Shown: positions 1 through 8,672 of the stretch, one piece after another
Layout of the letters: each line of letters opens with the position of its first letter
Numbering within the stretch: the stretch's first letter is position 1
Source of the DNA: Varibaculum cambriense DSM 15806
GTDB taxonomy: Bacteria; Actinomycetota; Actinomycetes; Actinomycetales; Actinomycetaceae
Length of the DNA: 64,000 bases
Direction of reading: 5' to 3'
NCBI RefSeq assembly: GCF_000420065.1
Contig: NZ_ATUF01000004.1
Coordinates: 124,001-188,000 of the forward strand
The notes under the pieces: model-generated
The model's database searches: none
What the model was told of the DNA's origin: nothing
Seen by the model: the letters and a program-made list of their open reading frames with translations, nothing else
Program-made: the position numbers and the translations under genes

Positions 1-1
1 G

Positions 2-1063
2 CCTAAAGAAATCTACGACTTCCTAAATCACTATGTTATTGGGCAAGACCACGCCAAACGGGCGCTGTCGGTTGCAGTCTATAACCATTACAAGCGAGTG
101 CAGGCTAAAGAACGAGGACAAAACATCGACATGTCCTTGACCAAGTCGAATATTTTGCTGCTCGGTCCCACCGGTTGCGGCAAAACTCATTTGGCGCGCT
201 CCTTGGCCAAGCTACTTAACGTCCCGTTTGCCATCGTAGATGCTACCGCGTTAACCGAAGCCGGATACGTGGGGGAGGACGTTGAGAATATCCTGCTGAA
301 GTTAATTAATGCCGCTGATGGCGACATAAAACGCGCCGAACGCGGGATAATTTATATAGACGAGATCGATAAGATTTCCCGCAAAGCAGAGAATGCCTCG
401 ATTACCCGGGATGTCTCGGGGGAAGGTGTGCAGCAGGCGCTGCTAAAAATTATTGAGGGAACCGTGGCTTCGGTACCTCCGCAAGGCGGACGTAAACACC
501 CTCATCAGGACTATCTAGAGATTGATACTAACTCGATCCTCTTTATAGCTGCCGGCGCTTTTGCTGGCATAGATGAGATTGTGAAGTCGCGGCTAGGACA
601 ACATTCCACCGGTTTCGGTTCTTCTTTAAAGTCTTCTGCTGAACACGGTGACCTTTATGCACAGGTAACCGCGGATGATTTGCATCGTTTTGGCCTGATC
701 CCAGAGTTTATTGGGCGTTTGCCAGTCTTAACTTCGGTAAAGGAACTCACCGAATCCGATCTGGTGCGGGTATTGGTGGAGCCGGAAAATTCCTTGGTTG
801 CCCAGTATTGCTCCCTATTTGAATTGGATGGAATTGATTTACATTTCACCGATGGAGCCATCCACGCAATTGCGCGGATGGCCAGGGAACGGGGCACTGG
901 AGCGAGGGCGCTTTCTTCCATTATGGAGGCGGTACTAAAAGAGACTATGTTCGAGGTTCCCTCGCAACCGGATGTACGTTCCGTGACAATCACGGAAGAG
1001 GTAGTGCAGCAGGGCGCTAAACCTACTTTGCTAGAGACGGTTCCGCGCTCTAAGACGGCCTAG
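2..1063 (+). CDS. clpX: ATP-dependent Clp protease ATP-binding subunit ClpX (5' truncated)
   Basis: ClpX is the AAA+ unfoldase that feeds substrates to ClpP in the cytoplasm. The reading frame is open from base 2, so the gene starts before the window; 353 residues are visible and the N-terminal zinc-binding domain is missing from view. The visible part opens with the family's conserved [19 protein letters not shown] stretch. Walker A GPTGCGKT is at about residues 55-62, the GYVG pore loop at 88-91, Walker B IIYIDE at 116-121, the RKH pore loop near 164, and the sensor-2 GARAL motif near the C-terminus. The Met codon at base 98 is internal and not the start. A structured 134-bp gap follows before the chorismate mutase gene. 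Confidence 0.97.
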   Translation, partial: PKEIYDFLNHYVIGQDHAKRALSVAVYNHYKRVQAKERGQNIDMSLTKSNILLLGPTGCGKTHLARSLAKLLNVPFAIVDATALTEAGYVGEDVENILLKLINAADGDIKRAERGIIYIDEIDKISRKAENASITRDVSGEGVQQALLKIIEGTVASVPPQGGRKHPHQDYLEIDTNSILFIAAGAFAGIDEIVKSRLGQHSTGFGSSLKSSAEHGDLYAQVTADDLHRFGLIPEFIGRLPVLTSVKELTESDLVRVLVEPENSLVAQYCSLFELDGIDLHFTDGAIHAIARMARERGTGARALSSIMEAVLKETMFEVPSQPDVRSVTITEEVVQQGAKPTLLETVPRSKTA

Positions 1064-1068
1064 AATCT

Positions 1069-1099
1069 GTTACCCATCTCCGTTCGGGTAACTGGAGAT
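1069..1099 (+). other. Interleaved inverted repeats after clpX
   Basis: GTTACCC (1069-1075) can pair with GGGTAAC (1086-1092), while ATCTCC (1076-1081) can pair with GGAGAT (1094-1099). The two stems interleave, so they are either alternatives or a tight pseudoknot. It starts 6 bp after the clpX stop. No T-tract follows. Possible 3' end or processing element of the clpX transcript. Confidence 0.45.
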
Positions 1100-1105
1100 C
1101 ACTAT

Positions 1106-1151
1106 GCTAACTTAACTAATGCTTGCGGAGAGCGATATTAGTTAAGTTAGC
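1106..1151. repeat. Perfect 15-bp inverted repeat between clpX and chorismate mutase
   Basis: GCTAACTTAACTAAT (1106-1120) is exactly repeated in inverted form at 1137-1151, with a 16-base spacer that can add GCT/AGC pairs. The stem is AT-rich and lacks a T-run, so it is an untypical intrinsic terminator. It could be the clpX terminator or a binding site for a dimeric regulator of the downstream gene. Confidence 0.6.
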
Positions 1152-1185
1152 GTGGACAGGTTGGCCGCGCTGGCGTGCTCTCCTT

Positions 1186-1191
1186 TATCCT
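1186..1191 (+). promoter_or_regulatory. -10 element of a probable leaderless promoter for chorismate mutase
   Basis: TATCCT lies six bases before the ATG at 1198, and no Shine-Dalgarno sequence is visible. This fits the TANNNT-N6/7-ATG pattern of actinobacterial leaderless transcripts. No good -35 is seen. Confidence 0.45.
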
Positions 1192-1197
1192 TAGGCC

Positions 1198-1518
1198 ATG
1201 GATACTAAGCAGGAAGATTCCACCCCTAAGATCCCGCCCGAATTGGCGCAGGCACGCGCCACTATCGATAATATCGATGCCGCTTTGATTCATATTTTGG
1301 CCGAGCGTTTTAAATGTACTCAAAAGGTCGGCTATCTTAAAGCCCGCCTGGGACTTAATCCGGAGGATAAAGGACGGGAACAACGGCAGGTAGCAAGACT
1401 GCGAGCTTTAGCTGAAGAAGCAGGCTTAGATCCGGTGTTTGCCGAAAAATTCTTAAACTTTATCGTGCAGGAAGTTATTCGCCACCATATCGATATTGCC
1501 GAGCAACAGCGCAGCTAG
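1198..1518 (+). CDS. Chorismate mutase, AroQ class
   Basis: A 106-residue, almost all-helical protein of the AroQ fold, which converts chorismate to prephenate for phenylalanine and tyrosine synthesis in the cytoplasm. The N-terminal helix carries ARATIDNIDAALIHILAERF, followed by TQKVGYLKA, then D-x-x-REQ and the C-terminal FLNFIVQEVIRHH helix, all characteristic of stand-alone actinobacterial mutases. There is no prephenate dehydratase or ACT domain. The ATG at 1198 has no visible ribosome site but a -10 hexamer sits just upstream, suggesting leaderless translation. It converges on the acyl-CoA ligase gene with a 52-bp gap. Assignment is by recalled family motifs. Confidence 0.88.
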   Translation: MDTKQEDSTPKIPPELAQARATIDNIDAALIHILAERFKCTQKVGYLKARLGLNPEDKGREQRQVARLRALAEEAGLDPVFAEKFLNFIVQEVIRHHIDIAEQQRS

Positions 1519-1550
1519 CCCCACAGAGGATAAACCTAAGGAGGGCAGGG

Positions 1551-1576
1551 GATTAGCTGGTTGCTATGCGCTAATC
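1551..1576. terminator. Possible bidirectional terminator hairpin
   Basis: GATTAGC (1551-1557) and GCTAATC (1570-1576) form a 7-bp stem with a 12-base loop in the convergent gap between the chorismate mutase stop and the acyl-CoA ligase stop; the right arm overlaps the latter stop codon. No T-run, so only moderately convincing. Confidence 0.35.
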
Positions 1577-3457
1577 GTCTTGCAGGGGACCACCGTAGAT
1601 CGCGTTAATTTCGTTTTCAAATCGCTTTAGCACCACGGAACGTTTTACCTTTAGCGAAGGAGTCATCATACCGTTCTCCAAAGAAAAATCAGTGGTTAAT
1701 ACCCGGATCTTGCGGATAGATTCGGCGCGAGAAACCTTTTGGTTAGTGCGTGCTACTGCCCGCTCTAGAGCCTTTAAAACTGCGGGGTGGCGAGCAGCGT
1801 CAGAAATATCCATCGGTGGCAAGTTGTGGTTGCGCAGCCAGCCCGGAAGCATTTCCGCATCCAAGGTAACTAGGGCAGCAATGAAGGGGCGCCGATCTCC
1901 CACCGCGACCACATTCGAGATTAGCGGGTGTCCGCGCAGGCCATCTTCCAATATTTCTGGAGAGACATTTTTGCCCCCGGCGGTCACAATAATTTCTTTC
2001 ATTCGACCGGTGATATATACGAAACCCTCATCATCAATCCAGCCTTTATCTTCGCTATGTAACCATCCGTCTTCGGTATAAAGCTCGGCGGTTTCTTTCT
2101 CTAAATTGAGGTAGCCAGGAGACATAGCGTCACCTTTGAACAGTACTTCGCCCTCGTCAGAGATACGTACTGCGATCCCGGGAACTGGTTGTCCTACCGA
2201 GCCGATCTTGGCGCGGGTCGGTACATTCACGGTAGCCGGTCCTAGCGTCTCGGTCAGGCCGTAGCCTTCACAAACCGTGACCCCAATACCGCGGAAGAAA
2301 TGCCCTAAGCGTACCGATAGGGGACCGCCCCCAGAAATAATATATTTTGCATTCCCACCCAAAAGATTAGTCAGGCGCGATAACACCAGTTGATAAAATA
2401 CCTGTCGACGAATTTTCAGCGCCCGGGAAGGTCCCTCGGGGGCATCTAGAGCCTTGGAATAGTCAATAGCAGATTTAGCGGCCATCCGGAACAACCGTAG
2501 CTTGATTCCGTTTCCTGCTGAGGCGTCGGCCGCGTTATAAATTTTTTCCAGAACCCGTGGCACTGCCAGCAGATAGGAGGGCTTAAAAGATGCTAGATCT
2601 GCCAGTAGATTCTTGGTGTCGGGTACTAGCCCTAGCACGCCGGGACCGAGTAACGCTCCCCAGGAAACTAGACGCGCGAGCGCATGGGCTACCGGCAAGA
2701 AAAGTAGACAGCGCGTGGTTTTCTGCATCCCGATCTCCGCCAAATAATCTAAAAGATTCGGTAGCAAGGCCGTGGCGTTACGTTGAGTAATAAGCGTCCC
2801 TTTAGGACGCCCGGTGGTTCCGGAAGTATAAATAATGGTGGCAATAGTATCGCCGGTAATCTGGGCGTTATAGGAGTCGATGACTGCCGGAGCAATTTGT
2901 CGTCCCGCCTCAATAATGGTCAGTAAATCCCCGGCAGCCAGTGAATATATGCGGCATTTACGATCCGCCCGCGCGGCTACCGCCTGGATTAATTCTTGAG
3001 AGGACTGGTTCGAGGCAATTGCATAACGAATATCGGAGTCCTGTAAAATCCATTCGATTTGTGCGGCGGAGTCAGTTTCGTAAATGGGAACCGTAACAAT
3101 CCCGATTGCCAGCGCGGCCATATCGATCAGGGTCCACTCATAGGAAGTAGGGCCGTGTAACGCTAAGCGGTCTCCTGGTTTTAGGCCAATACCAAGTAAG
3201 CCGCGAGAGACTGAACTGATCTCGTCCCAGAACTCGCCGGCAGAAACCTTGCGCCACTGTTCCCCGAGCAGGCTCTTTTGCTCGATAACTGTTTGGTTAG
3301 GATCCTCGGTGACGCGGCGGCGAAACAGCGACACGATATTGTCGTGTTCGGAGCGAATCTTGGTCGCCGGCATCGAGAACTGAGTCAAGGTACCGGGAGT
3401 TTTCCCAGCTACTGCTACGGTTCCTGGCGGGAAAGTTATGCCCTTGTCTGTGTCCAC
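1571..3457 (-). CDS. Long-chain fatty-acid-CoA ligase (AMP-forming), FadD15-like
   Basis: An ANL-superfamily enzyme of 628 residues that should activate long-chain fatty acids with ATP and CoA. The P-loop motif YTSGTTGRPKG is at about residues 210-220, the EGYGLTET adenine motif lies in the middle, and the C-terminal GRMKEIIVTAGGKNVSPE hinge carries the catalytic lysine region. The A8 region reads HSEDKG where relatives, including the paralogue at 13027, have KTGDIA; the Asp is kept. I chose GTG at 3457 because AAGGAG sits six bases upstream; an in-frame GTG at 3484 lacks any ribosome site. It is followed at 19 bp by nothing co-directional upstream except valS, which ends just beyond 3504, so the two may be co-transcribed. 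Confidence 0.9.
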   Translation of the reverse strand: MDTDKGITFPPGTVAVAGKTPGTLTQFSMPATKIRSEHDNIVSLFRRRVTEDPNQTVIEQKSLLGEQWRKVSAGEFWDEISSVSRGLLGIGLKPGDRLALHGPTSYEWTLIDMAALAIGIVTVPIYETDSAAQIEWILQDSDIRYAIASNQSSQELIQAVAARADRKCRIYSLAAGDLLTIIEAGRQIAPAVIDSYNAQITGDTIATIIYTSGTTGRPKGTLITQRNATALLPNLLDYLAEIGMQKTTRCLLFLPVAHALARLVSWGALLGPGVLGLVPDTKNLLADLASFKPSYLLAVPRVLEKIYNAADASAGNGIKLRLFRMAAKSAIDYSKALDAPEGPSRALKIRRQVFYQLVLSRLTNLLGGNAKYIISGGGPLSVRLGHFFRGIGVTVCEGYGLTETLGPATVNVPTRAKIGSVGQPVPGIAVRISDEGEVLFKGDAMSPGYLNLEKETAELYTEDGWLHSEDKGWIDDEGFVYITGRMKEIIVTAGGKNVSPEILEDGLRGHPLISNVVAVGDRRPFIAALVTLDAEMLPGWLRNHNLPPMDISDAARHPAVLKALERAVARTNQKVSRAESIRKIRVLTTDFSLENGMMTPSLKVKRSVVLKRFENEINAIYGGPLQDD

Positions 3458-3503
3458 TTGTTTCTCCTTAAACCAGTTAATCACGACTTTAGCCTACCCT
3501 AAG

Positions 3504-6191
3504 TTACTTCCGTACTTTCTTCGGGGGAGGGGTGCCCAACACCGCATCTTCCGTGGTAACCTGCAGGTCGGATCCATTGTTTACCTGGACTTTAACCGTC
3601 CCCGTTAACGAGGCTGCAGCATCTAAATCAGCTCGTACCGCCGACAGATTTTCTGCGGACCACTCATCGGCGTAAACAATGGTTACCTGATCAAACGGGG
3701 TGCGCTGGCCAACTTTAGCTTCTGACTTTACCTTCCGAAGTACGCTCAGCGTGTCGCCGGCCAGTTTTAGTAGTTGCGCATCTCCTGCGGCAGCTTGCAG
3801 GGCGGGAGTAACCTGCGGCCAAGGTGCGGTGTGCACAGAGCCGCTGCGGTACCAGGACCATACTTCCTCGGCAGCATAGGGTAAAAATGGTGCCAGCAGG
3901 CGGGTTACGTTATCGACCACAATTGCCAGGGCTGTCCGCGCCGAATCCTGCACCTCGCTGTCCCAGCTCCCAGCGAAGTTGTGAGCCCGATCTTTAACTA
4001 GCTCTAGATAGTTGTCACAAAAATCCCAGAAGAATGATTCAGTTTGCTCTAAGGCCCGAGTATGGTCGTAGCGTTCAAAGGCTTCGGTAGCAGTGATAAT
4101 CACCTCGTTCAGTCGGGCAAGCACCGCTTTATCTAGGGGAGTAGTTACCTTTGCGGGGTCAAGACACAGACCCGCGTCCTCGGTCATCGAAAGCGCAAAT
4201 TTGGAGGCGTTGAGCAGTTTCATAGCCAGGCGCCGCCCGATTTTCATTTGCGCTTCCTCAAACGCAGTATCGGTACCCAGGCGAGCGGCAGCTGCCCAAT
4301 AGCGCACCGAGTCTGAGCCGTGTTTTTCTAGCAGCCCCATGGGGGTAACTACATTGCCTTTAGACTTCGACATCTTCTTGCGATCCGGGTCCAGAATCCA
4401 GCCCGAAATTGCGGCGTTCTTGAATGGTAGGGCGCCGAACTCCAGGTGCGCGCGCACTACGGTAGAGAACAGCCAGGTGCGGATAATGTCTTGACCCTGG
4501 GGACGCACATCCATGGGGTAAACCCGCTTAAAGAGGTCTTCATCGCGCAGCCAGCCGCCCGCAATTTGGGGGGTGAGCGAAGAGGTCGCCCAAGTATCCA
4601 AAATATCTACTTCGGCGGCAAACCCGCCGGCTTTCCCGCGTTGCTCCGCGGTAAATCCGGCGGGAACATCGCTGGTGGGATCAATCGGTAAGGATTCTTC
4701 CGCGGGCATCAGTACCTGGTCATAACTAACCTCACCATTCTGGTCAATGCGATACCAAAGCGGAATCGGTACCCCAAAGAAGCGCTGGCGAGAAACCAAC
4801 CAGTCGTTATGCAGGCCATGTACCCAGTTGGAGTAGCGTACCTTCATAAAATCGGGATGGAACTTTAGCTCCTCACCCCGCGCTAGTAGCTCACTATTAA
4901 GGTTGTCGCGGTGTCCGCTAAGAGTGTAGTCGCTGCCACCATTGCGGATATACCATTGCCGGGACATTACGATCTCTAGAGGACGGTCACCTTTTTCAAA
5001 GAAATTGGTTTGCCGCATAGTTTTTTGCGGTTCTCCCTGCAGCTCTCCGCTCTCTTTGAGGGCATCCACTACGATTTGTCGGGCAGAGAAAGTAGTCTTC
5101 CCGCGAATCGCATCCATTAGTTCTTTACCAGTTGGATCGGTAATCCAATCAGTGGGCTCGTGGGTGATCCGGCCATCTTTTGCCAAAATCACTCGGGTAG
5201 GTAGTTCTAGGTCTCGCCACCATTGAACGTCGGTGACATCACCGAAAGTACAGCACATGGCGATGCCGGCGCCCTTATCCATTTCGGCTGCCGGATGCGC
5301 CAGTACCGGAACCTCTACGTTAAAGCCGGGACTGGTTACCGTTTTGCCAAATAAATGCTGGTAACGCTGGTCATCCGGGTGTGCCACCAAGCAGCAGCAA
5401 GCCGCCAGTAACTCTGGACGAGTGGTTTCAATTATTACGTCTTCTCCGCCTGCCAGGTGGAAAGCCAGCGCATGATAGAAGCCGGGGTAGTCGCGTGCTT
5501 CTAGTTCGGCTTGTGCTACCGCGGTTTGGAAAGTTACGTCCCATAGTCCGGGAGCTGCCGCTTGATAGGCTTCCCCGCGCTTAAGGTTCCGCAAGAATGC
5601 CGCCTGCGCCACCTTTTGGGAATCCTTAGAAATGGTTTGGTACTGATGCTTCCAATCCACGCTCAGCCCCAGACGCCGCCAGAGCGCCTCAAAGGACTTC
5701 TCGTCCTCTTTAGTTAGCTCTTCACAAAGTTCAATAAAGTTTTTACGAGAAATCGGCACCTGATCTCGGGCTTTCACCGATTTGGAATCCCCGTGATGAG
5801 GGGGCTCAAAATTCGGGTCATAGGGCAAGGTGGGATCACAACGCACCCCGTAATAGTTTTGGGCGCGTCGCTCGGTAGGCAAGCCATTATCGTCCCAGCC
5901 CATGGGGTAAAACACCTTTTTGCCCCGCATGCGCTGGTACCGGGCGAGGCAATCGGTGTGGGTATAGGAAAACACGTGTCCTACGTGCAAAGATCCAGAG
6001 GCCGTAGGTGGGGGAGTGTCGATGGAGAACACTTCAGAGCGTTGCGCTTCGCGGTCAAACGCATAGACCTGCTGCTCTTCCCAGGCCTGCCCCCAACGCT
6101 CTTCGAGGCCATCTACGCTTACTCGCTGAGGTACCTGGGGGGCGGGTAAGTTTAGATCGGTTAAATCCCGGTGATCGTGGGGATTACTCAT
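3504..6191 (-). CDS. valS: Valine--tRNA ligase
   Basis: Class Ia synthetase of 895 residues that charges tRNA-Val. The HIGH-type signature HVGH is at residues 69-72 within PPPTASGSLHVGHVFSYTHTD, and KMSKSKGN is near residue 607. The segment MGWDDNGLPTERRAQNYYG and the W-rich catalytic region match the second ValS type that actinobacteria share with archaea and Rickettsia, rather than the E. coli type. There is no clear long C-terminal coiled-coil arm. The ATG at 6191 is preceded by AGGAGA with a six-base spacer. Its 3' end lies 46 bp from the start of the acyl-CoA ligase gene. No T-box is visible in the 254-bp upstream gap. Confidence 0.97.
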   Translation of the reverse strand: MSNPHDHRDLTDLNLPAPQVPQRVSVDGLEERWGQAWEEQQVYAFDREAQRSEVFSIDTPPPTASGSLHVGHVFSYTHTDCLARYQRMRGKKVFYPMGWDDNGLPTERRAQNYYGVRCDPTLPYDPNFEPPHHGDSKSVKARDQVPISRKNFIELCEELTKEDEKSFEALWRRLGLSVDWKHQYQTISKDSQKVAQAAFLRNLKRGEAYQAAAPGLWDVTFQTAVAQAELEARDYPGFYHALAFHLAGGEDVIIETTRPELLAACCCLVAHPDDQRYQHLFGKTVTSPGFNVEVPVLAHPAAEMDKGAGIAMCCTFGDVTDVQWWRDLELPTRVILAKDGRITHEPTDWITDPTGKELMDAIRGKTTFSARQIVVDALKESGELQGEPQKTMRQTNFFEKGDRPLEIVMSRQWYIRNGGSDYTLSGHRDNLNSELLARGEELKFHPDFMKVRYSNWVHGLHNDWLVSRQRFFGVPIPLWYRIDQNGEVSYDQVLMPAEESLPIDPTSDVPAGFTAEQRGKAGGFAAEVDILDTWATSSLTPQIAGGWLRDEDLFKRVYPMDVRPQGQDIIRTWLFSTVVRAHLEFGALPFKNAAISGWILDPDRKKMSKSKGNVVTPMGLLEKHGSDSVRYWAAAARLGTDTAFEEAQMKIGRRLAMKLLNASKFALSMTEDAGLCLDPAKVTTPLDKAVLARLNEVIITATEAFERYDHTRALEQTESFFWDFCDNYLELVKDRAHNFAGSWDSEVQDSARTALAIVVDNVTRLLAPFLPYAAEEVWSWYRSGSVHTAPWPQVTPALQAAAGDAQLLKLAGDTLSVLRKVKSEAKVGQRTPFDQVTIVYADEWSAENLSAVRADLDAAASLTGTVKVQVNNGSDLQVTTEDAVLGTPPPKKVRK

Positions 6192-6368
6192 CGGCCATCT
6201 CCTATTTCAATATTTCTCTGTTTACCGGCTCTGCCACCTCTCTAGGCGCAGAAACTAGTGTTTACATACCCTACTAAACTACTCGGTTTCGCAGGCCAAC
6301 CCCAAAATGTTTCGGACGTCCTCGACCTCGTAACATAACTATAATGACTGGTAAAAGCCAAGAGCCTG

Positions 6369-6416
6369 CCACCTAGAAACCTGAATCAAGCTCAGGAAAT
6401 CTGGGTGACAGGCTCC
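6369..6416 (-). terminator. Hairpin downstream of the 6446-8455 gene pair
   Basis: GAGCCTGCCACC and GGGTGACAGGCTC form an outer stem with one mismatch, and CCTGA/TCAGG form an inner stem. On the minus strand the structure is followed by CTTGGCTTTT, so it is a plausible terminator for the membrane-protein operon just before the valS promoter region. The remaining 6192-6368 gap shows no other recognised element. Confidence 0.5.
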
Positions 6417-6445
6417 GCTTATGCGTCACAGTCAGAATTTAATGA

Positions 6446-7405
6446 TTATTCTTTGATTTTTCCTCCGTTTTCGCGAGCAATCTGCTGGTTATAGGGAGTA
6501 TTCCAATAAACTTCTTGGGTAAAGGGATTGCGCCTGGTGGAGCGTACTTTATAAATGTGATACCCGAACACTGCCACATTGGCCACTAGGGCGGCTGCCG
6601 AAAGTAGCAGCATCGCCGTGGGGTTGTGGGCGCTGCGGTGGGCAAACAGGGAATCTTGCATAAAGTGCGGGAAGGTTAGCACTATTGCCGACCAGAAGGT
6701 CAAAGTATAAGCCCGGTATTGAATCCAGGCTCCTTTCCCAAAGGCCAGGAAAGCCGGAATGGTGCAGGAGGCTAACAAGGCTACCCCCGAATACCAGGCA
6801 CGGTCAGCTAAGCAGTTATAGACGTAGGCAACATTCCACAGATCATAGGCAATAATCCAGCCGATAGTCAGATCGCCCCAAATAATCTGTTTGTTCTTGC
6901 CTCTGGATACGTAGATTCCCATCCAGCCCGAAATCATTAGGAAATTTAGGATTCCCGCGATTCCGTTCATAATGTTCCACGGACCGCCCCAGGTAACCAT
7001 GCCTTGTGAGGGATCCACCCCGTGGATTCCGTAGCACTGAAAATCCCGAATCACGGCCTCGATAATGTTTATCGCCAAAATAAAAGGCGGGATACACAAG
7101 TACCAGCGTTTATCACGCAACTTCGGGAAATACTGCAAGGCGACCAGGGATAATGATCCAATCAACGCCGAGTATTGTTTCACGATCGGGAACCAACCGT
7201 CCGAGTTGGTTCCGGCACGCGAGTAGGGCCACCAGAAAATTGTCAGCGCCACCGGGATCACGATGAATACCGCAATCGCCACCCATTTATAGCGGATCGC
7301 TAGCCAGGCCATTACCGCCAGACCCGCGATGACCACCAGTAGCATTAGGTAGTCATACCACTGACCAAGCTCAAAAAAGAATAAAGTCGGATAGTCCGGT
7401 GTCAT
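6446..7405 (-). CDS. Multi-pass membrane protein, paralogue of 8673-10019 (DUF5692-like)
   Basis: A 319-residue protein with about nine hydrophobic segments. I recall this type of sequence under the label DUF5692, but could not check it. Recognisable blocks are DGWFPIVKQYSALIG, INIIEAVIRDFQCYG, GGPWNIMNGIAGILN, GWIIAYDLWNVAYVYN and CTIPAF, rich in Trp, Asn and Asp within membrane segments, which suggests a functional site inside the membrane rather than a simple anchor. The ATG at 7405 is three bases after the stop of the SRPBCC gene, so translation is probably coupled. Function is unknown; transport or an intramembrane enzyme acting on a lipid-like substrate are both possible. Confidence 0.8.
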   Translation of the reverse strand: MTPDYPTLFFFELGQWYDYLMLLVVIAGLAVMAWLAIRYKWVAIAVFIVIPVALTIFWWPYSRAGTNSDGWFPIVKQYSALIGSLSLVALQYFPKLRDKRWYLCIPPFILAINIIEAVIRDFQCYGIHGVDPSQGMVTWGGPWNIMNGIAGILNFLMISGWMGIYVSRGKNKQIIWGDLTIGWIIAYDLWNVAYVYNCLADRAWYSGVALLASCTIPAFLAFGKGAWIQYRAYTLTFWSAIVLTFPHFMQDSLFAHRSAHNPTAMLLLSAAALVANVAVFGYHIYKVRSTRRNPFTQEVYWNTPYNQQIARENGGKIKE

Positions 7406-7408
7406 CAG

Positions 7409-8455
7409 TTATTTCGCCGCCTTCTTGCCCCAGCCGGGCAGATAGGTTTTCTCTTTCTTTTGGCGGATCTGTTCCTCCCAAGAGAACTCCGGTTCTTCCC
7501 AATCGGTGAAATAGTCGCTATCGACTACTTCAGCCCAGGGGGAGTTGGCGGAGGTAGGTGGCCAAGCGGGGTTGTCGGTTACTGGAGGACGTACCTCATT
7601 TACTGCTGGGTCTTGCCGGCCGTAGCGCAGCCACTGGTTATGGGTCTCTTCGTAAAGCTCGGTGCCATCCCAACGTCCTGCGGGAGTATCGTACCCGAAC
7701 AGCTTGCCCCCTAGTACTGCCCGCTTAATCCGGCCTTGCCATTGCGGTTTCTTGCGGAACTCGGCAACCCGCTTTACATAGAGGTTCTGCAGGTGCGCCA
7801 TGCACCCTCCGATTAGTTCAATATTGATCCAGTTAATCGCAGCCGCAAACTTGGTATCGGGTTCAAATCCAATCCTCCAGTGGTTGATTAACCGGCAGCG
7901 GTCGCCCTGGAGGGGGATTAGGTAAAAACACCAGGCCGCCGCGTAGTGCTTCATCCCGGGGTAACGGAAAGCGAATGATCCGGGTGCCCGCGGCGGGTGT
8001 TTGGTATCGACCCATTGGGAAAGATACTTACCGGGAACTACGTCCGCCCATTCCATGGACATACCGGTGAAGTCAAACGCCGCGATATCGCCGGGTTTTA
8101 AGGCATCTGGCCCTTGCCACTGTTCTTGAATTTCGTAGGAATTAAAGAAAGGTAGCCGGGCAAAGGTGCGTTCTAGGAACTCTGAAGAATAGGATCCGGC
8201 TTTGTCGCAACCTAACTGTTTTAGGTGCCGGTACACCGCATAGGCGGGAGCATCAATATTGATGGCATAGGTTGAGGAGCGACCATTGGAGTAGCAGCGG
8301 TCAATTAAGTCATCGGAAGGATAGTGCCACTCATTTTCTTCTTTGGTAGCGTTGCCCGAAAACTGACTGAAGCCGAACATTCCGCCGAGGGCGACGCTGC
8401 CCCCTAAAGCTCCCAGGCGCAAAACCTTTTTTATACGGCCAGATTTACTAGACAT
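7409..8455 (-). CDS. SRPBCC-fold protein with N-terminal membrane anchor
   Basis: A 348-residue protein. The basic start SSKSGRIKKVLRL leads into a hydrophobic stretch (about residues 13-30), either a signal sequence or an anchor. The body resembles the polyketide-cyclase-like SRPBCC fold: GSYSSEFLERTF near the N-terminal part, then EIQEQWQGPDALKPGDI, and a strand-rich core ending in a long C-terminal helix. SRPBCC domains bind hydrophobic ligands such as lipids, sterols or polyketides. I chose ATG 8455 because GGAG lies eight bases upstream; an in-frame ATG at 8506 has no ribosome site and would put 17 polar residues before the anchor. It is the first gene of a two-gene operon with the 6446-7405 membrane protein. 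Confidence 0.75.
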   Translation of the reverse strand: MSSKSGRIKKVLRLGALGGSVALGGMFGFSQFSGNATKEENEWHYPSDDLIDRCYSNGRSSTYAINIDAPAYAVYRHLKQLGCDKAGSYSSEFLERTFARLPFFNSYEIQEQWQGPDALKPGDIAAFDFTGMSMEWADVVPGKYLSQWVDTKHPPRAPGSFAFRYPGMKHYAAAWCFYLIPLQGDRCRLINHWRIGFEPDTKFAAAINWINIELIGGCMAHLQNLYVKRVAEFRKKPQWQGRIKRAVLGGKLFGYDTPAGRWDGTELYEETHNQWLRYGRQDPAVNEVRPPVTDNPAWPPTSANSPWAEVVDSDYFTDWEEPEFSWEEQIRQKKEKTYLPGWGKKAAK

Positions 8456-8510
8456 ATAGATTCTCCGTAGTTGAATATTTTGGGTATTTTTTAAAACAGG
8501 TAACATCGTT

Positions 8511-8527
8511 GTTAACCCTGCGTTAAC
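8511..8527. promoter_or_regulatory. Tandem GTTAAC sites in divergent promoter region
   Basis: GTTAAC occurs at 8511-8516 and again at 8522-8527. Each copy is palindromic, and they are spaced 11 bp, one helical turn. They sit in the 217-bp gap between divergent genes, just upstream of the SRPBCC gene, where an operator would be expected. The regulator is unknown and no regulator gene is adjacent. Confidence 0.4.
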
Positions 8528-8672
8528 ATTTAACCTATCATTATCTGTCGGATTGTAAGGTCTTTTGGATAGGTATTTTATGGTGACGCATCCGCAGGTG
8601 GTGTCATTTTAAAAGTTAATAAGTAAGGTCAAAGTAATCGGGCAGCGTGGCCTGGTTAAAAAAGGAATTCTG

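Noticed and set aside
3458-3484. Upstream GTG start for the acyl-CoA ligase
   Set aside because: The internal GTG at 3457 has a perfectly placed AAGGAG; the upstream one has none.
6192-6445. T-box riboswitch upstream of valS
   Set aside because: No T-box sequence or specifier-loop structure could be found in the gap.
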